The position numbers were made by a program, and so were the translations under genes. Source: Arthrobacter wenxiniae (GTDB lineage Bacteria; Actinomycetota; Actinomycetes; Actinomycetales; Micrococcaceae). Taken from it: a DNA stretch of 64,000 nt. The stretch lies in contig NZ_JAAMFM010000005.1 of the NCBI RefSeq assembly GCF_013376105.1, forward strand, positions 124,001 through 188,000, written 5' to 3'. Under the pieces are notes generated by a model. It searched no databases. It was not told where the DNA came from and saw nothing but the letters and a program-made list of their open reading frames with translations. Positions 27,308 to 36,379 of this stretch are shown one piece after another (position 1 is the stretch's first letter; the number at the start of each line of letters is the position of its first letter).

Positions 27308-27903
27308 TCAAACTCCACACCTACCGCACCCACCAGGCCACCTGAGAGAGAAAGGAACCAGAAAAAGCAGCCACCACAGCCTCTGCAGCGCCCGTCAGGT
27401 GCCGCCGGGAGAGGCCAAGGCACCACAACGACATCCACGGACCCACAAACCGGCGCCGGCCCGGCCCGGAACTGACGAATTCCGTCACGACACGACGTCG
27501 AACCTCAAACCACTACCGGCACACGCACCCAGGCGCGGGTGCTCCGGGAACTTCGATGGAGGAACTGGCAACGATCAACGTGGCCGCAGGCGGGCACCCT
27601 TCGTGGCCATAAGGCGCATGATCGCCGCAATCCCCTTGGCCGCCCGTCGGTAATTTCTTGTGGCCGCAAACAGAGCTTTTCAAAAAAATTTAGTGGCTTC
27701 AAATATTGGTGCAACAAAGGCCCTTTCCGCGGAATCCACACGGAAACCGGGGAAAGAACCAACGTAATTTCCGAGTGGAACACAGCACTTTCCCTGGCCT
27801 CCCCCACTCCTGAAGGGCTGCCCTTGGGCTCCTGTCCGTTGGCATGCTTGGATACGCACGGCCAAGCCTGCCGCCCTGAACGGCCGCCGGTCCACGCGTG
27901 TTC
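27308..27903. other. Decayed intergenic stretch after the transposase remnants
   Basis: About 600 bases in which I see no supported gene on either strand. There are short open frames, but none has a ribosome site together with recognisable content. An A/T-rich patch lies at about 27675-27710 (TTTTCAAAAAAATTTAG). It is probably decayed mobile-element flank. Confidence 0.5.
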
Positions 27904-30021
27904 CTATCTGGGTGGATTAAGGGTACTTGAGGCAGGGGCCGCGGGATGAGGTCCCTGCCCCTTGGCAACGCCCGTGTGCGGCCTGCAGTCGAAAAGGACG
28001 TAAGTGCCGGCTGCGGGGCGTTCCGGGCCGTTTCGCGGAGGCATATATTGGCTTTCGGGGACCGTGCTGCAATTCGCCCCGACCCAGGCACGGATGCCGT
28101 TCACGTTGCCGGACCGTGAATCGACCTGCCGGGAGCCAGCCGTCAGCAGGAGAAATCGCAAGGACCCCGCCGCGACCAGTCGGGCGATTTGCTGCGGGTT
28201 AACGTTTGGTGCCGTGGATGAGTAGCCGCCCACTGTCAGGAGGCGGTTTCCTCCTTCCATAATGAGGGGTGCGCTGGTGCGCCAGGAATCTGTGGCCAGA
28301 ATGAAGCCGCCAGGAACGTGTGTGTTGAGCCTGGCAAAGCGGTACATGTCGGATCCCGCCGCCGCGAGGTCCAGTATCCTTCGGTCGGAGTTCAGGCCCG
28401 GACCATAGATCCCGGGGTGGAGGGGGTCGATCGATGCCTGGTCGAGTGTCGCCGGTCGGGGCCCGGCGTAGGCATCGTTCGCGCTGCCATTGAAGCTGGG
28501 ATCAAGGGTGGACAGCGACCAGAGCACTGGGCCTGCCAGAACCACGCCAACGGCGAACACGGCCAATACCTCCAAGGTGTGCCCGCGGCCGAGCGTCGCC
28601 GTGCGGTTGGCTCCGACAAAAGAGAACAGGCTACTGCCGAAGCCAGCCGCTCCAATGACGGGCAGCAGCCACGGAGCAAGGCCCCAGTCTCCTGAAGACT
28701 CGATGATTGCGATGGTCCAGAGCGTCTGGATCAGCAAGTACAGGGACAGGGCGTACCTGGCTCTGCTGCCCGGCAACACCAAACTCCTCCATAGCAGTCC
28801 GCCACCAATGGCGGCCAGCGCAGCGATCGGCAGTGCGAGGCTGGCCAGATACACGGGGTGAGGTATGGCGGTGACACCCATGAGCGTCCCCTCCGTCAGC
28901 AGCAGGCCCGCACTCACCAGCAGCCCGGACTTCAACTTTCGGGCCGCAGGAACGGGAAGAAGGTTCCGGCGCAGGTAAAGGACGCCCAGAACCAGGCCCG
29001 CCAGCGCCAGCGGGTACAGCCATCCGATCTGGGTGGAATAGTACGGAAGGAACAGCTTAAGCGGACTGTGAACCAGCCACCCCTGTCCAGGACCGACATC
29101 CCCTGCGCCTCCCACTTCCTTCCCGTCAGCACCCGGCGCCAGAGCCCCCGGGACAAGGCCGGGAAGGTAGCGGTTCAGTCCATTGAACCCAAAGACCATG
29201 GAGTAGATGTTGTTATCCACGGTGCCGTCGATGAAGGGCCTGCCGGGTGCGGGCACGAGCGCGATGGCGCTCATCCAGGACAGTGAAACGGCCACAGTCA
29301 GCACGGCAGCAGCACACAGATCCCGAACCTTCCTGAGCATTGTGTGCCTCTGCAGGATCATATAGACGACGGCCAGGGAAGGAAGAATCAGCCAGGCCTG
29401 CATCATTTTGGCCTGAAATCCCAGACCCACCGCCACCGCACTGAGGAAGAGATAGCCGGTGCGGCCGGTATCCAGCGACTTCTGCCAGGCCAGCACGGCC
29501 AGCGTCGTGCACAGGGTAAGCATCGCGTCCTCCATTGGGTGGGAGAACATGGACACCAGAAGTGGAGTGGTGGCCATCACGGCAGCACCGAACACGCCGG
29601 CCCGAAACCCGGCCCAGCGGCGGATCACCGCGTAGGCGGCCAGGATGGTGGCCTGTCCCTCCAACGCCTGGGGAAGGCCCAGGGCCCAGGGGTTAAAGCC
29701 CAAGGCCCGTACCGCAAGTGCCTGGGGCACCAGGAACCCCGCAAGTTTATCCAAGGTGATTGTGGCCGAGGGGTCGAAGGCGCCGAAGAAAAAGGCCCGC
29801 CAGTTCCCGGACATGCTCCGGGCAGCTGAGGCGTAGTAGTCGGAATAGCCGCCAAACCCAATGTCATACGCGAAAATCACACCTGATCCGCCCATGATCA
29901 GAGCCAGACATACGTAGACCCACCACGGGGCAGCGACCCGGGCCCCGGACAGTCCCGGCAGGAAGGCGCCCCTGAAACTGTCAACACCGCGTGAAGCTCG
30001 AGCAAGTCGCCAGCCAAGCAA
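27904..30021 (-). CDS. GT39-type membrane glycosyltransferase (YkcB-like)
   Basis: A 705-residue polytopic protein with about twelve hydrophobic segments. The first helix ends in GFGGYSDYYASAARSMSGNW. It is followed by the acidic loop FDPSATITLDKLAGFLVPQAL at about 68-88, the pattern of the ArnT/PMT-like glycosyltransferases called YkcA/YkcB, which use a polyprenyl-phosphate-sugar donor. The soluble C-terminal 170 residues lie outside the membrane. I chose the TTG at 30021 because GGAGG stands 6 bases before it; an ATG at 30147 would add 42 unlikely residues. Acceptor and sugar are unknown. It is divergent from the Tad pilus operon and might glycosylate surface proteins such as pilin, but that is speculation. 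Confidence 0.82.
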   Translation of the reverse strand: MLGWRLARASRGVDSFRGAFLPGLSGARVAAPWWVYVCLALIMGGSGVIFAYDIGFGGYSDYYASAARSMSGNWRAFFFGAFDPSATITLDKLAGFLVPQALAVRALGFNPWALGLPQALEGQATILAAYAVIRRWAGFRAGVFGAAVMATTPLLVSMFSHPMEDAMLTLCTTLAVLAWQKSLDTGRTGYLFLSAVAVGLGFQAKMMQAWLILPSLAVVYMILQRHTMLRKVRDLCAAAVLTVAVSLSWMSAIALVPAPGRPFIDGTVDNNIYSMVFGFNGLNRYLPGLVPGALAPGADGKEVGGAGDVGPGQGWLVHSPLKLFLPYYSTQIGWLYPLALAGLVLGVLYLRRNLLPVPAARKLKSGLLVSAGLLLTEGTLMGVTAIPHPVYLASLALPIAALAAIGGGLLWRSLVLPGSRARYALSLYLLIQTLWTIAIIESSGDWGLAPWLLPVIGAAGFGSSLFSFVGANRTATLGRGHTLEVLAVFAVGVVLAGPVLWSLSTLDPSFNGSANDAYAGPRPATLDQASIDPLHPGIYGPGLNSDRRILDLAAAGSDMYRFARLNTHVPGGFILATDSWRTSAPLIMEGGNRLLTVGGYSSTAPNVNPQQIARLVAAGSLRFLLLTAGSRQVDSRSGNVNGIRAWVGANCSTVPESQYMPPRNGPERPAAGTYVLFDCRPHTGVAKGQGPHPAAPASSTLNPPR

Positions 30022-30214
30022 AGCACACCTCCGTCCATCAATATGTCCGCAACAAAGAAGTCCCCTCCACAATCTCCCCGCCCCGCCTATCCCCGAAGAT
30101 GGAACATGGAAGTGAAGAGGAAGGAAAATAAAAACACAAATATTCATGTAACTCGGTATTCAACTTGATCGTTTCCCGTGTTACATTTGTCACAGAGTAC
30201 CAGCGCTGGGCTGC

Positions 30215-30240
30215 TACTCTTCACTTTTACTCTTCACTTT
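30215..30240 (+). repeat. 13-bp tandem duplication before flp
   Basis: TACTCTTCACTTT occurs twice in a row just upstream of the AGGAG of the pilin gene. It may affect leader length or promoter spacing for the Tad operon. A TTGTCA at 30188 could be the -35, but no good -10 is visible. Confidence 0.7.
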
Positions 30241-30255
30241 TCAGGAGCAACCCCC

Positions 30256-30465
30256 ATGGTCTCGATCTTTGCCACCCTCCACACCCTTGGCTTCAACCTG
30301 CAGCAGCGCCTGCGCCGCGGGGAAACCGGAGCGACCGCCGTTGAGTATGCCCTGCTCGTCGGCCTGATCGCCGTCGTCCTCGTCGCCGGCATCACCCTCT
30401 TCGGCCCTGCCCTGAGCACCTTCTTCGGCGGACTCGCGGCCAAAACCTTCAACGCACCTGCCTGA
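30256..30465 (+). CDS. flp: Flp/Fap-type pilin
   Basis: Structural subunit of the Tad (Flp) pilus. The 69-residue prepilin has a short positively charged leader (ending RRGETGATAVEYALL) and a prepilin peptidase site: cleavage is expected just before or within the G-ATAVEYALLVGLIAVVL block, where Glu at +5 and the Tyr after it are the Flp signature. A single hydrophobic helix follows, then a short polar tail. The ATG at 30256 has AGGAG 8 bases upstream, which rules out the longer upstream frame. It is the first gene of the eight-gene Tad operon. Confidence 0.93.
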   Translation: MVSIFATLHTLGFNLQQRLRRGETGATAVEYALLVGLIAVVLVAGITLFGPALSTFFGGLAAKTFNAPA

Positions 30466-30484
30466 CAGAATTGCCGGTTCCGGG

Positions 30485-30967
30485 GTGAATCGTCTCTGGA
30501 ATGTCGATCCGGTGCGGGGCGCCGCCGCGCCCCGCACCAGGTTGCGGGTGGCCTTGGACCGCCTGTGCAAGTCGGAGAAGGGCGCGGCGGCGGTGGAGTT
30601 CGCCCTCGTCGTTCCCGTCCTGTTGCTGCTGTTGTTCGGCATCATCGAATTCGGACGCGTTTACAATACGCAGATCGAACTAACCGGAGCCGCCCGTGAA
30701 GGCGCCCGGGTGATGGCAATCCAAAACAATTCCACGGCAGCCAAGGCAGCAGCCCGTGCCGGGGCTCCGTCGCTGAATCCTGCCCTGACGGATGCGCAGA
30801 TCTCGGTGCTGACGAATGGGGCGGATCCGTCCTCCTGCCTTAACACAATCGGGACGCCGAACCTGACTGTCACGGTCACGGCCACCTATCCGCTGACGTT
30901 CCTCACGGGAATGTTCGGCAACAGCATCACCATCACGGGAAAGAGCGCAATGCAATGCGGAGGATAA
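30485..30967 (+). CDS. TadE-like pseudopilin
   Basis: A 160-residue minor pseudopilin. A charged leader (about 1-32) ends in SEKGAAAVEFALVVPVLLLLLFGIIEFGR, the TadE motif, with the prepilin-type cleavage region before AAAVEFALV. An extracytoplasmic domain follows, with one Cys pair (about 122 and 158). TadE helps pilus assembly and is processed by the same peptidase as Flp. The GTG at 30485 is the assumed start, though a GTG at 30512 is possible and neither has a strong ribosome site. It begins 19 bases after flp and overlaps tadG by 13 bases. Confidence 0.88.
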   Translation: MNRLWNVDPVRGAAAPRTRLRVALDRLCKSEKGAAAVEFALVVPVLLLLLFGIIEFGRVYNTQIELTGAAREGARVMAIQNNSTAAKAAARAGAPSLNPALTDAQISVLTNGADPSSCLNTIGTPNLTVTVTATYPLTFLTGMFGNSITITGKSAMQCGG

Positions 30968-31896
30968 GAACACTTCTTCGCCGCCGTCTGCGCCAAGAGC
31001 GTGGTGCCGTGGCCATCATTACGGCCCTGTCCATGGTCGTTCTGCTTGGCTGCGCCGCAATGGTCATCGATGCCGGCAGCATCTACTTCGAACGCACCCA
31101 ACTCCAAACCGGCGCCGACGCCGCAGCCCTGGCCATAGCCCAAAACTGTGCCGCCGGGAACTGCGGAGATCCGAACGCCACCGCGACTGCCCTGGCGGGC
31201 CAGAACAACCACACCAGCAGCGCCAGTGGCACCGCTACCCTTGACCTGGCCGCCAACACCGTCACCGTGAACACCGGCACGCTGACCGCGGCTGGGCAGC
31301 ACGTCCTGACCAACACGTTCGGCGCCATTCTCGGGATTCCTACGAGCACCGTCACGGCCCGGGCCACGGCGAGCTGGGGCAGCCCCGCGGCGGCCACCGT
31401 GTTTCCCTTCACCACCCCGCGCTGCATTTATGACCAGACGCCGCCAGGGCAGGTGTTATGGATCACGACTACCAGTTCGTGTACGGATGCCTCCGGAAAC
31501 GTCGTCCCGGGCGGATTCGGATGGCTCGATCAGAGCAGTCCCTGTGCGGCCGTGGTAGACCTCACCGCCGAGGTGGGCAGCCAGCCCGGTAAAAGCGGGC
31601 CCCCCTGTAACATGTCCACGATCGTCAATACGACGATCCTGATTCCCGTCTACGCGGTTGCATCAGGGCAGGGGACGAACGCTACATACTCCATCTCTGG
31701 CTTCGCCGCCTTCCATGTCACCGACTGGAGCTGGCCCGGAAGTTACACCCAATCCCCCTCGGCTGCCTGCGACAAATGTACGGGCATCAGGGGCTACTTT
31801 AGCCAACTCGTCACCCTTGACAGTGCCCGGCACTGGTCTGTGACCCGGCTCGGCGGGCCCGCCCTAAATGCCTCTTTTGTTTCCCTCAGCCAGTAG
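30955..31896 (+). CDS. TadG-like pilus assembly protein
   Basis: A 313-residue protein with an Arg-rich N-terminus and one membrane anchor (ERGAVAIITALSMVVLLGCAAMVIDAGSIYF in outline, about 15-45). This is the TadG/RsaF pattern, with the ADAAALAIA motif at about 55. The remainder is extracytoplasmic, Thr/Ser/Gly-rich, with several Cys (CAAGNCG, CDKC). No VWA domain is recognisable in this copy, unlike the VWA fragment found 6 kb downstream. Overlap with tadE implies translational coupling. Confidence 0.85.
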   Translation: MRRIRTLLRRRLRQERGAVAIITALSMVVLLGCAAMVIDAGSIYFERTQLQTGADAAALAIAQNCAAGNCGDPNATATALAGQNNHTSSASGTATLDLAANTVTVNTGTLTAAGQHVLTNTFGAILGIPTSTVTARATASWGSPAAATVFPFTTPRCIYDQTPPGQVLWITTTSSCTDASGNVVPGGFGWLDQSSPCAAVVDLTAEVGSQPGKSGPPCNMSTIVNTTILIPVYAVASGQGTNATYSISGFAAFHVTDWSWPGSYTQSPSAACDKCTGIRGYFSQLVTLDSARHWSVTRLGGPALNASFVSLSQ

Positions 31897-31909
31897 GAGC
31901 TTCTTTTTC

Positions 31910-32665
31910 GTGAAAGTCCGGATCTTGGCCGCCGTGGCTGCCGTCCTGTTGGCTGTCATTGGGGTGGCAGTGCTGACAAATTATGTCGCCAACGCGGACC
32001 AGCGCGCCCTCAAGGGCGCCCAGGCCGTGCAGGTCTATATTGTCCGCTCCCGCATTCCGGCCGGCACCGCCGCAGATAAGCTGCCCCAGCTCGTCGCCGA
32101 ACAGGCACTGCCAGCCAACGCCGTCGCCCTCGGTGCCATCAGCAACCTGTCCCAACTGGCCGGAAGGGTACCCTCGACAGACCTTCTCCCAGGTGAACAG
32201 TTGCTCAACAGCCGATTCGTCAACCCGGACTCACTCAAGGACAAGAACGCAGGCCAAGTCCCCCTGCCGGACGGGATGCAGGAAGTGACCATCCAGCTTG
32301 AACCCCAACGGGTGGTCGGAGGCCAGCTCGCGCCCGGTGACACCGTCGGTGTCCTTTTTTCCTTTGGCCAAGGCCCGGCTGGGGGTCCGGTTGGGCCCGT
32401 CACCCATATGGAAATGCAGAAAGTCCTCGTCTTGACAGTCCAGGGTGTCCCGGCGGCCAATGCCCCGTCCACCGGAAACGGGCAGGCCGGCTCCGTGCCT
32501 GCCGTCCCTGCAGGCACGGTCCTGGTCACCCTGGCCCGGACCGCACCCGATGTGGAGAAAATCGTCTACGCAGCCGAAAACGGCAAGATCTGGCTCAGCC
32601 GGGAACCATCAACAGCCTCGGAAAACGGAGCCCGGGTATTGAACCGGGACGGCGTCTTCAAATGA
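31910..32665 (+). CDS. cpaB: CpaB/RcpC-like Flp pilus assembly protein
   Basis: A 251-residue protein with an N-terminal membrane anchor (about 5-25) and an SAF/CpaB region: VYIVRSRIPAGTAADKL (about 43), then LPGEQLLNSRFV (about 90), then RVVGGQLAPGDTVGVLF (about 135). CpaB forms periplasmic or extracytoplasmic scaffolds in Tad systems. The GTG at 31910 has AGGAG 10 bases upstream, overlapping the tadG stop. It overlaps the next gene by 4 bases (ATGA). Confidence 0.88.
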   Translation: MKVRILAAVAAVLLAVIGVAVLTNYVANADQRALKGAQAVQVYIVRSRIPAGTAADKLPQLVAEQALPANAVALGAISNLSQLAGRVPSTDLLPGEQLLNSRFVNPDSLKDKNAGQVPLPDGMQEVTIQLEPQRVVGGQLAPGDTVGVLFSFGQGPAGGPVGPVTHMEMQKVLVLTVQGVPAANAPSTGNGQAGSVPAVPAGTVLVTLARTAPDVEKIVYAAENGKIWLSREPSTASENGARVLNRDGVFK

Positions 32666-33876
32666 GCAGGTATCTGCTGATCACCTCTGACACCGGCTTC
32701 GCCCGGCGCCTGGACGCTGCTGCGACAGGCGAACTCGCCGGTGAGATTCACCACTGGAATGACCCTGTTTTCCCCCGACAACCCGAAGTCCTCTTCGCCG
32801 GCCAACGCAACACCAGCCGTCCCGAAGTTGTCATTCTGGGCCCCGGCACTGCCATGGAGGAATCCCTGTCCCTGGCCTCAGCCCTGGACCACTCCCACCC
32901 CGAGGTCAGCGTCCTGCTGGTCCATCCCGGCGGAGCGGACATCGTGCTGGCCGCCATGCGCGCCGGTATCCGTGATGTCCTTGACCCGGGCGCCGAGGCC
33001 ACCGATGTCACAGCGCTGCTGCATCGGGCCGTCCGTTCGGCCGCGGACCGGCGTTCGGCCTTTACCGCCTTGCCAGGTACCGCCGATCCGGGCGTGAAGG
33101 GCCGGGTTATTTCGGTCCTTTCCCCCAAGGGCGGTGCCGGCAAGACCACTGTGGCCACAAACCTTGCCGTCGGGCTGGCGGCTTCCGCCCCGCATGCGAC
33201 CGTCCTGGTTGACCTCGACCTTCAATTCGGGGACGTCGCCAATGCGATGCAGATCGCGCCCGAGCAGTCAGTGGCAGAGGCCGTGAGCGGGGCCGCAACC
33301 CAGGACACCATGGTCCTCAAGTCGTACCTGAGCCCCCACCCGACGGGTGTTTATGTCCTGTGCGCCCCGGATTCCCCTGCCGCTGAGGCGCAGATAACGG
33401 CCGCCAACATCGGCCACCTTCTTGACCAGCTTGCCAGCCAGTACAGTTACGTTGTCATCGATACCGGCGCCGGACTCTCCGACCACACCCTGGCCGCCTT
33501 GGACAAATCCACCGACTACGTCTTTGTCGCCGGCATGGACGTGCCCAGTATCCGCGGCCTGCGCAGGGAACTGGACGTTCTCAAGGAACTCGGGATGGTT
33601 CCTCCCAGCCGGCACGTCGTCCTTAACGGTGCCGATCCCCGGGACGGGCTGTCCATGCCCGACGTCGAAACGACCCTGGGCCACAAAGCCGACATAGTCA
33701 TCCCTTTCAGCCGTGCCGCCCGGCTGGCCACCAACCAGGGCACACCACTGCTTCAAGGCACCCCGAAGGACCGGGCAACCAAGGAACTGCGTCGGCTGGT
33801 TGAACGTTTCATCCCGGCACCCGCACCGAAACGCAAACGCCTGAGCAAAGCCCGACACAGAAGGGGAATGCCATGA
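32662..33876 (+). CDS. cpaE: CpaE/TadZ-like ParA-family ATPase
   Basis: A 404-residue localisation ATPase. The N-terminal part (about 1-140) is a degenerate response-regulator-like receiver domain. The C-terminal MinD/ParA domain has a deviant Walker A, SPKGGAGKTTVATNLAV (about 153), DLDLQFGDV as Walker A' (about 188) and a YVVIDTGAGL Walker B (about 269). TadZ places the pilus machinery at a cell site. A basic tail (KRKRLSKARHRR) ends the protein. It overlaps cpaF by 4 bases. Confidence 0.9.
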   Translation: MSRYLLITSDTGFARRLDAAATGELAGEIHHWNDPVFPRQPEVLFAGQRNTSRPEVVILGPGTAMEESLSLASALDHSHPEVSVLLVHPGGADIVLAAMRAGIRDVLDPGAEATDVTALLHRAVRSAADRRSAFTALPGTADPGVKGRVISVLSPKGGAGKTTVATNLAVGLAASAPHATVLVDLDLQFGDVANAMQIAPEQSVAEAVSGAATQDTMVLKSYLSPHPTGVYVLCAPDSPAAEAQITAANIGHLLDQLASQYSYVVIDTGAGLSDHTLAALDKSTDYVFVAGMDVPSIRGLRRELDVLKELGMVPPSRHVVLNGADPRDGLSMPDVETTLGHKADIVIPFSRAARLATNQGTPLLQGTPKDRATKELRRLVERFIPAPAPKRKRLSKARHRRGMP

Positions 33877-35345
33877 ATCTCGCCGAACGCCTGGCCGCCG
33901 CCCACGGCACCGCACCCGCCCCGCCCGGCCAGCCCCCGCAGGAACCACAAACACTGGGCCCACCCCCTTCCGAGAGGGCAGTCCCCCCTCCTCCCGCGGA
34001 CGGTCCTGCCCCTGCGTCCCGGTCAAAGATGAATGCACCGGTTCTCTCTGAACCCCACGACGCCCTGGCGAAACTCAAACAACGCGCCGGTGAAGAGCTT
34101 TTTGAACGGATGGGCGCCCGTCTCCTCGATGCCTCCCTGACCGAGGAATCCCTGTACGAAATGGTCCATGAGGAACTGGTCCGGGTGGTCGACGCGGAAG
34201 CGATCCTGCTAAGCAGGGACGAACGCAAACGCCTGATCAAGGAAGTGACCGACGATGTCATCGGTTACGGCCCCCTGCAACCCCTACTCGACGACGACGA
34301 CGTCACCGAAATCATGGTCAACGGACACCAACGCATCTATGCCGAGCACCACGGCAAACTGACCCTGACCGGTGTCCGGTTTGCCTCCGAGGCGCATCTT
34401 CGCCGGGTGATTGAAAGGATCGTCTCCAAGGTGGGGCGCCGGATCGATGAGTCGTCACCATTGGTGGACGCTCGGCTCTCCGACGGCTCACGGGTGAACG
34501 CGGTCATCCCGCCGCTGGCCGTGCACGGATCCTCACTGACCATCCGTAAGTTCGCCACCGATCCGTTCCAGGTCAACGATCTGATCGATTTCGGTACCCT
34601 CTCCCCCGAAATGGCCGAACTGCTCGACGCCTGCGTCAAAGGCCGGCTGAACATCATTGTTTCTGGTGGCACCGGCACCGGGAAGACCACGCTTCTGAAC
34701 GTGCTCTCCTCCTTCATCCCCGCAGACGAGCGCATCGTCACCATCGAAGACGCCGTGGAGCTGCAACTACAGCAGGACCACGTCGTCACCCTGGAAAGCC
34801 GCCCGAGCAACATTGAAGGCAAGGGCGAGATCACCATCCGGGACCTGGTCCGCAACTCCCTGCGAATGCGGCCGGATAGGATCGTGGTCGGAGAGTGCCG
34901 CGGAGGGGAAAGCCTGGACATGCTCCAGGCCATGAACACCGGCCACGACGGATCCCTGTCCACCGTGCACGCCAACTCGCCGAGGGACGCCATTTCCCGG
35001 CTGGAGACCCTCGTGCTGATGGCCGGGATGGACCTGCCGCTGCGCGCGGTGCGGGAACAGATTGCCTCCGCCGTGGACGTGATCGTCCAGCTAACCCGGC
35101 TGCGCGACGGCACGCGTCGGGTCACCCATGTCACCGAGGTCCAGGGCATGGAGGGAGAGATCGTGACCCTGCAGGATACGTTTGTGTTCGACTACAGCGC
35201 CGGACTGGACCACAACGGCCGGTTCTTGGGCAAACCCATACCCACCGGGGTGCGTCCGCGCTTCACCGACCGCTTTGAGGAACTCGGCATCGAACTCTCG
35301 CCCCAAGTATTTGGCGGCGCGGCTTCCACTCCGGGTCGGTGGTGA
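33873..35345 (+). CDS. cpaF: CpaF/TadA secretion ATPase
   Basis: Hexameric motor that powers Flp pilus assembly. The 490 residues start with a Pro-rich tail (about 1-55). An N-terminal domain follows (IGYGPLQPLLDDDDVTEIMVNG, about 129). The RecA-like ATPase domain has Walker A SGGTGTGKTTLLN (about 263), the Asp box ERIVTIEDAVEL, Walker B DRIVVGECRGGE (about 336) and the His box HDGSLSTVHANSPRDA (about 358). All catalytic motifs are intact. It overlaps tadB by 7 bases. Confidence 0.95.
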   Translation: MNLAERLAAAHGTAPAPPGQPPQEPQTLGPPPSERAVPPPPADGPAPASRSKMNAPVLSEPHDALAKLKQRAGEELFERMGARLLDASLTEESLYEMVHEELVRVVDAEAILLSRDERKRLIKEVTDDVIGYGPLQPLLDDDDVTEIMVNGHQRIYAEHHGKLTLTGVRFASEAHLRRVIERIVSKVGRRIDESSPLVDARLSDGSRVNAVIPPLAVHGSSLTIRKFATDPFQVNDLIDFGTLSPEMAELLDACVKGRLNIIVSGGTGTGKTTLLNVLSSFIPADERIVTIEDAVELQLQQDHVVTLESRPSNIEGKGEITIRDLVRNSLRMRPDRIVVGECRGGESLDMLQAMNTGHDGSLSTVHANSPRDAISRLETLVLMAGMDLPLRAVREQIASAVDVIVQLTRLRDGTRRVTHVTEVQGMEGEIVTLQDTFVFDYSAGLDHNGRFLGKPIPTGVRPRFTDRFEELGIELSPQVFGGAASTPGRW

Positions 35346-36364
35346 GAGGGATGCTTGGTGCAGGCACCACCAGCACGGATTTCCTTCCCCTGGAGGGCCA
35401 GGGCGTCACCGCGACGGGCCCGGCCGCGGATTCCCCGATCCTGCTAATCCTCGGGCTGCTGCTGTGCTGCGCCGCGCTGGCCGCCGTTTACCTGGCCATT
35501 TTTCCGCCATGTGCGAAAATCTCCCTCCAGCGGACGGTTTCCCCCTCGCAACAGCCCTCCGTTCTGGCCGGGTTCACCGCTACTGCCACGCGGGTCATTG
35601 AAAACCTACTGACCCAGATCCGTGGGGCACCTGCCCTCTCAGCCGCGTTGGAAGCCGCCGGACTCCGGTTAAAGCCAGCCGAGTTCATCATTATCGTGGC
35701 CTCGTCCACCGTTGTCGTTGCAGGGGTCCTCCTCCCCATCGGCGGGCCGCTGACGGCGCTGTTCATCGTCGCGACAGGGGGCTTCGGCGCAAAATTTCTC
35801 CTCGGCTACCTTGCCGGGCGCCGACGTGCCTCTTTCAACGACCAGCTCGACGACTCCCTTCAACTCATGGCCAGCGGCCTTCGGGCCGGGCACAGCCTGT
35901 TGCGCGCCATTGATGCGCTGTCCGCTGAAGCGGAAACCCCGACGTCGGAGGAATTCGCCCGTATCATCAATGAAACCCGCCTCGGCCGTGACGTGGGCCA
36001 AGCCCTGGACGCCACGGCCGAACGCATGAAGAGCGAAGACTTCCTCTGGGTGGCCCAGGCCATTGCCATCCACCGGGAGGTCGGAGGGAACCTCGCCGAA
36101 GTCCTCGACCAGGTCGGCCAAACCATCCGTGAACGCAACCAGATCCGGCGCCAGATCCAAACGCTCAGCGCCGAGGGCCGCATCTCGGCCCTCGTTTTGA
36201 TGATCCTGCCCTTCGGACTCGGCGGCATCCTTGTCCTGATCACCCCCGGCTACCTCACCCCCCTCTTCGACGGGCCCATCGGCTACGCCATGGTCGCAAC
36301 GGCTGCCATCCTTCTGGTCGCCGGCGGGCTTTGGCTGCGCAAAGTGATCAGTTTCAAATTCTGA
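35339..36364 (+). CDS. tadB: TadB inner-membrane platform protein
   Basis: A 341-residue T2SSF-family membrane platform protein of the Tad pilus. Hydrophobic segments lie at about 25-50, 115-165, 275-300 and 305-335. The cytoplasmic T2SSF domain (about 180-265) has LQLMASGLRAGHSLLRAID and AIHREVGGNLAEVLDQVG, the family signatures. The GTG at 35339 or the ATG at 35351 could be the start; both leave the first helix intact. It partners TadC in the membrane and lies 15 bases before it. Confidence 0.9.
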   Translation: MVRGMLGAGTTSTDFLPLEGQGVTATGPAADSPILLILGLLLCCAALAAVYLAIFPPCAKISLQRTVSPSQQPSVLAGFTATATRVIENLLTQIRGAPALSAALEAAGLRLKPAEFIIIVASSTVVVAGVLLPIGGPLTALFIVATGGFGAKFLLGYLAGRRRASFNDQLDDSLQLMASGLRAGHSLLRAIDALSAEAETPTSEEFARIINETRLGRDVGQALDATAERMKSEDFLWVAQAIAIHREVGGNLAEVLDQVGQTIRERNQIRRQIQTLSAEGRISALVLMILPFGLGGILVLITPGYLTPLFDGPIGYAMVATAAILLVAGGLWLRKVISFKF

Positions 36365-36379
36365 CCGGAGAATGAACCC

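Noticed and set aside
27539-27949. A 136-codon plus-strand frame before the GT39 stop
   Set aside because: No recognisable content, overlaps the end of the GT39 gene, and lies in decayed DNA after the transposase remains. No ribosome site supports it.
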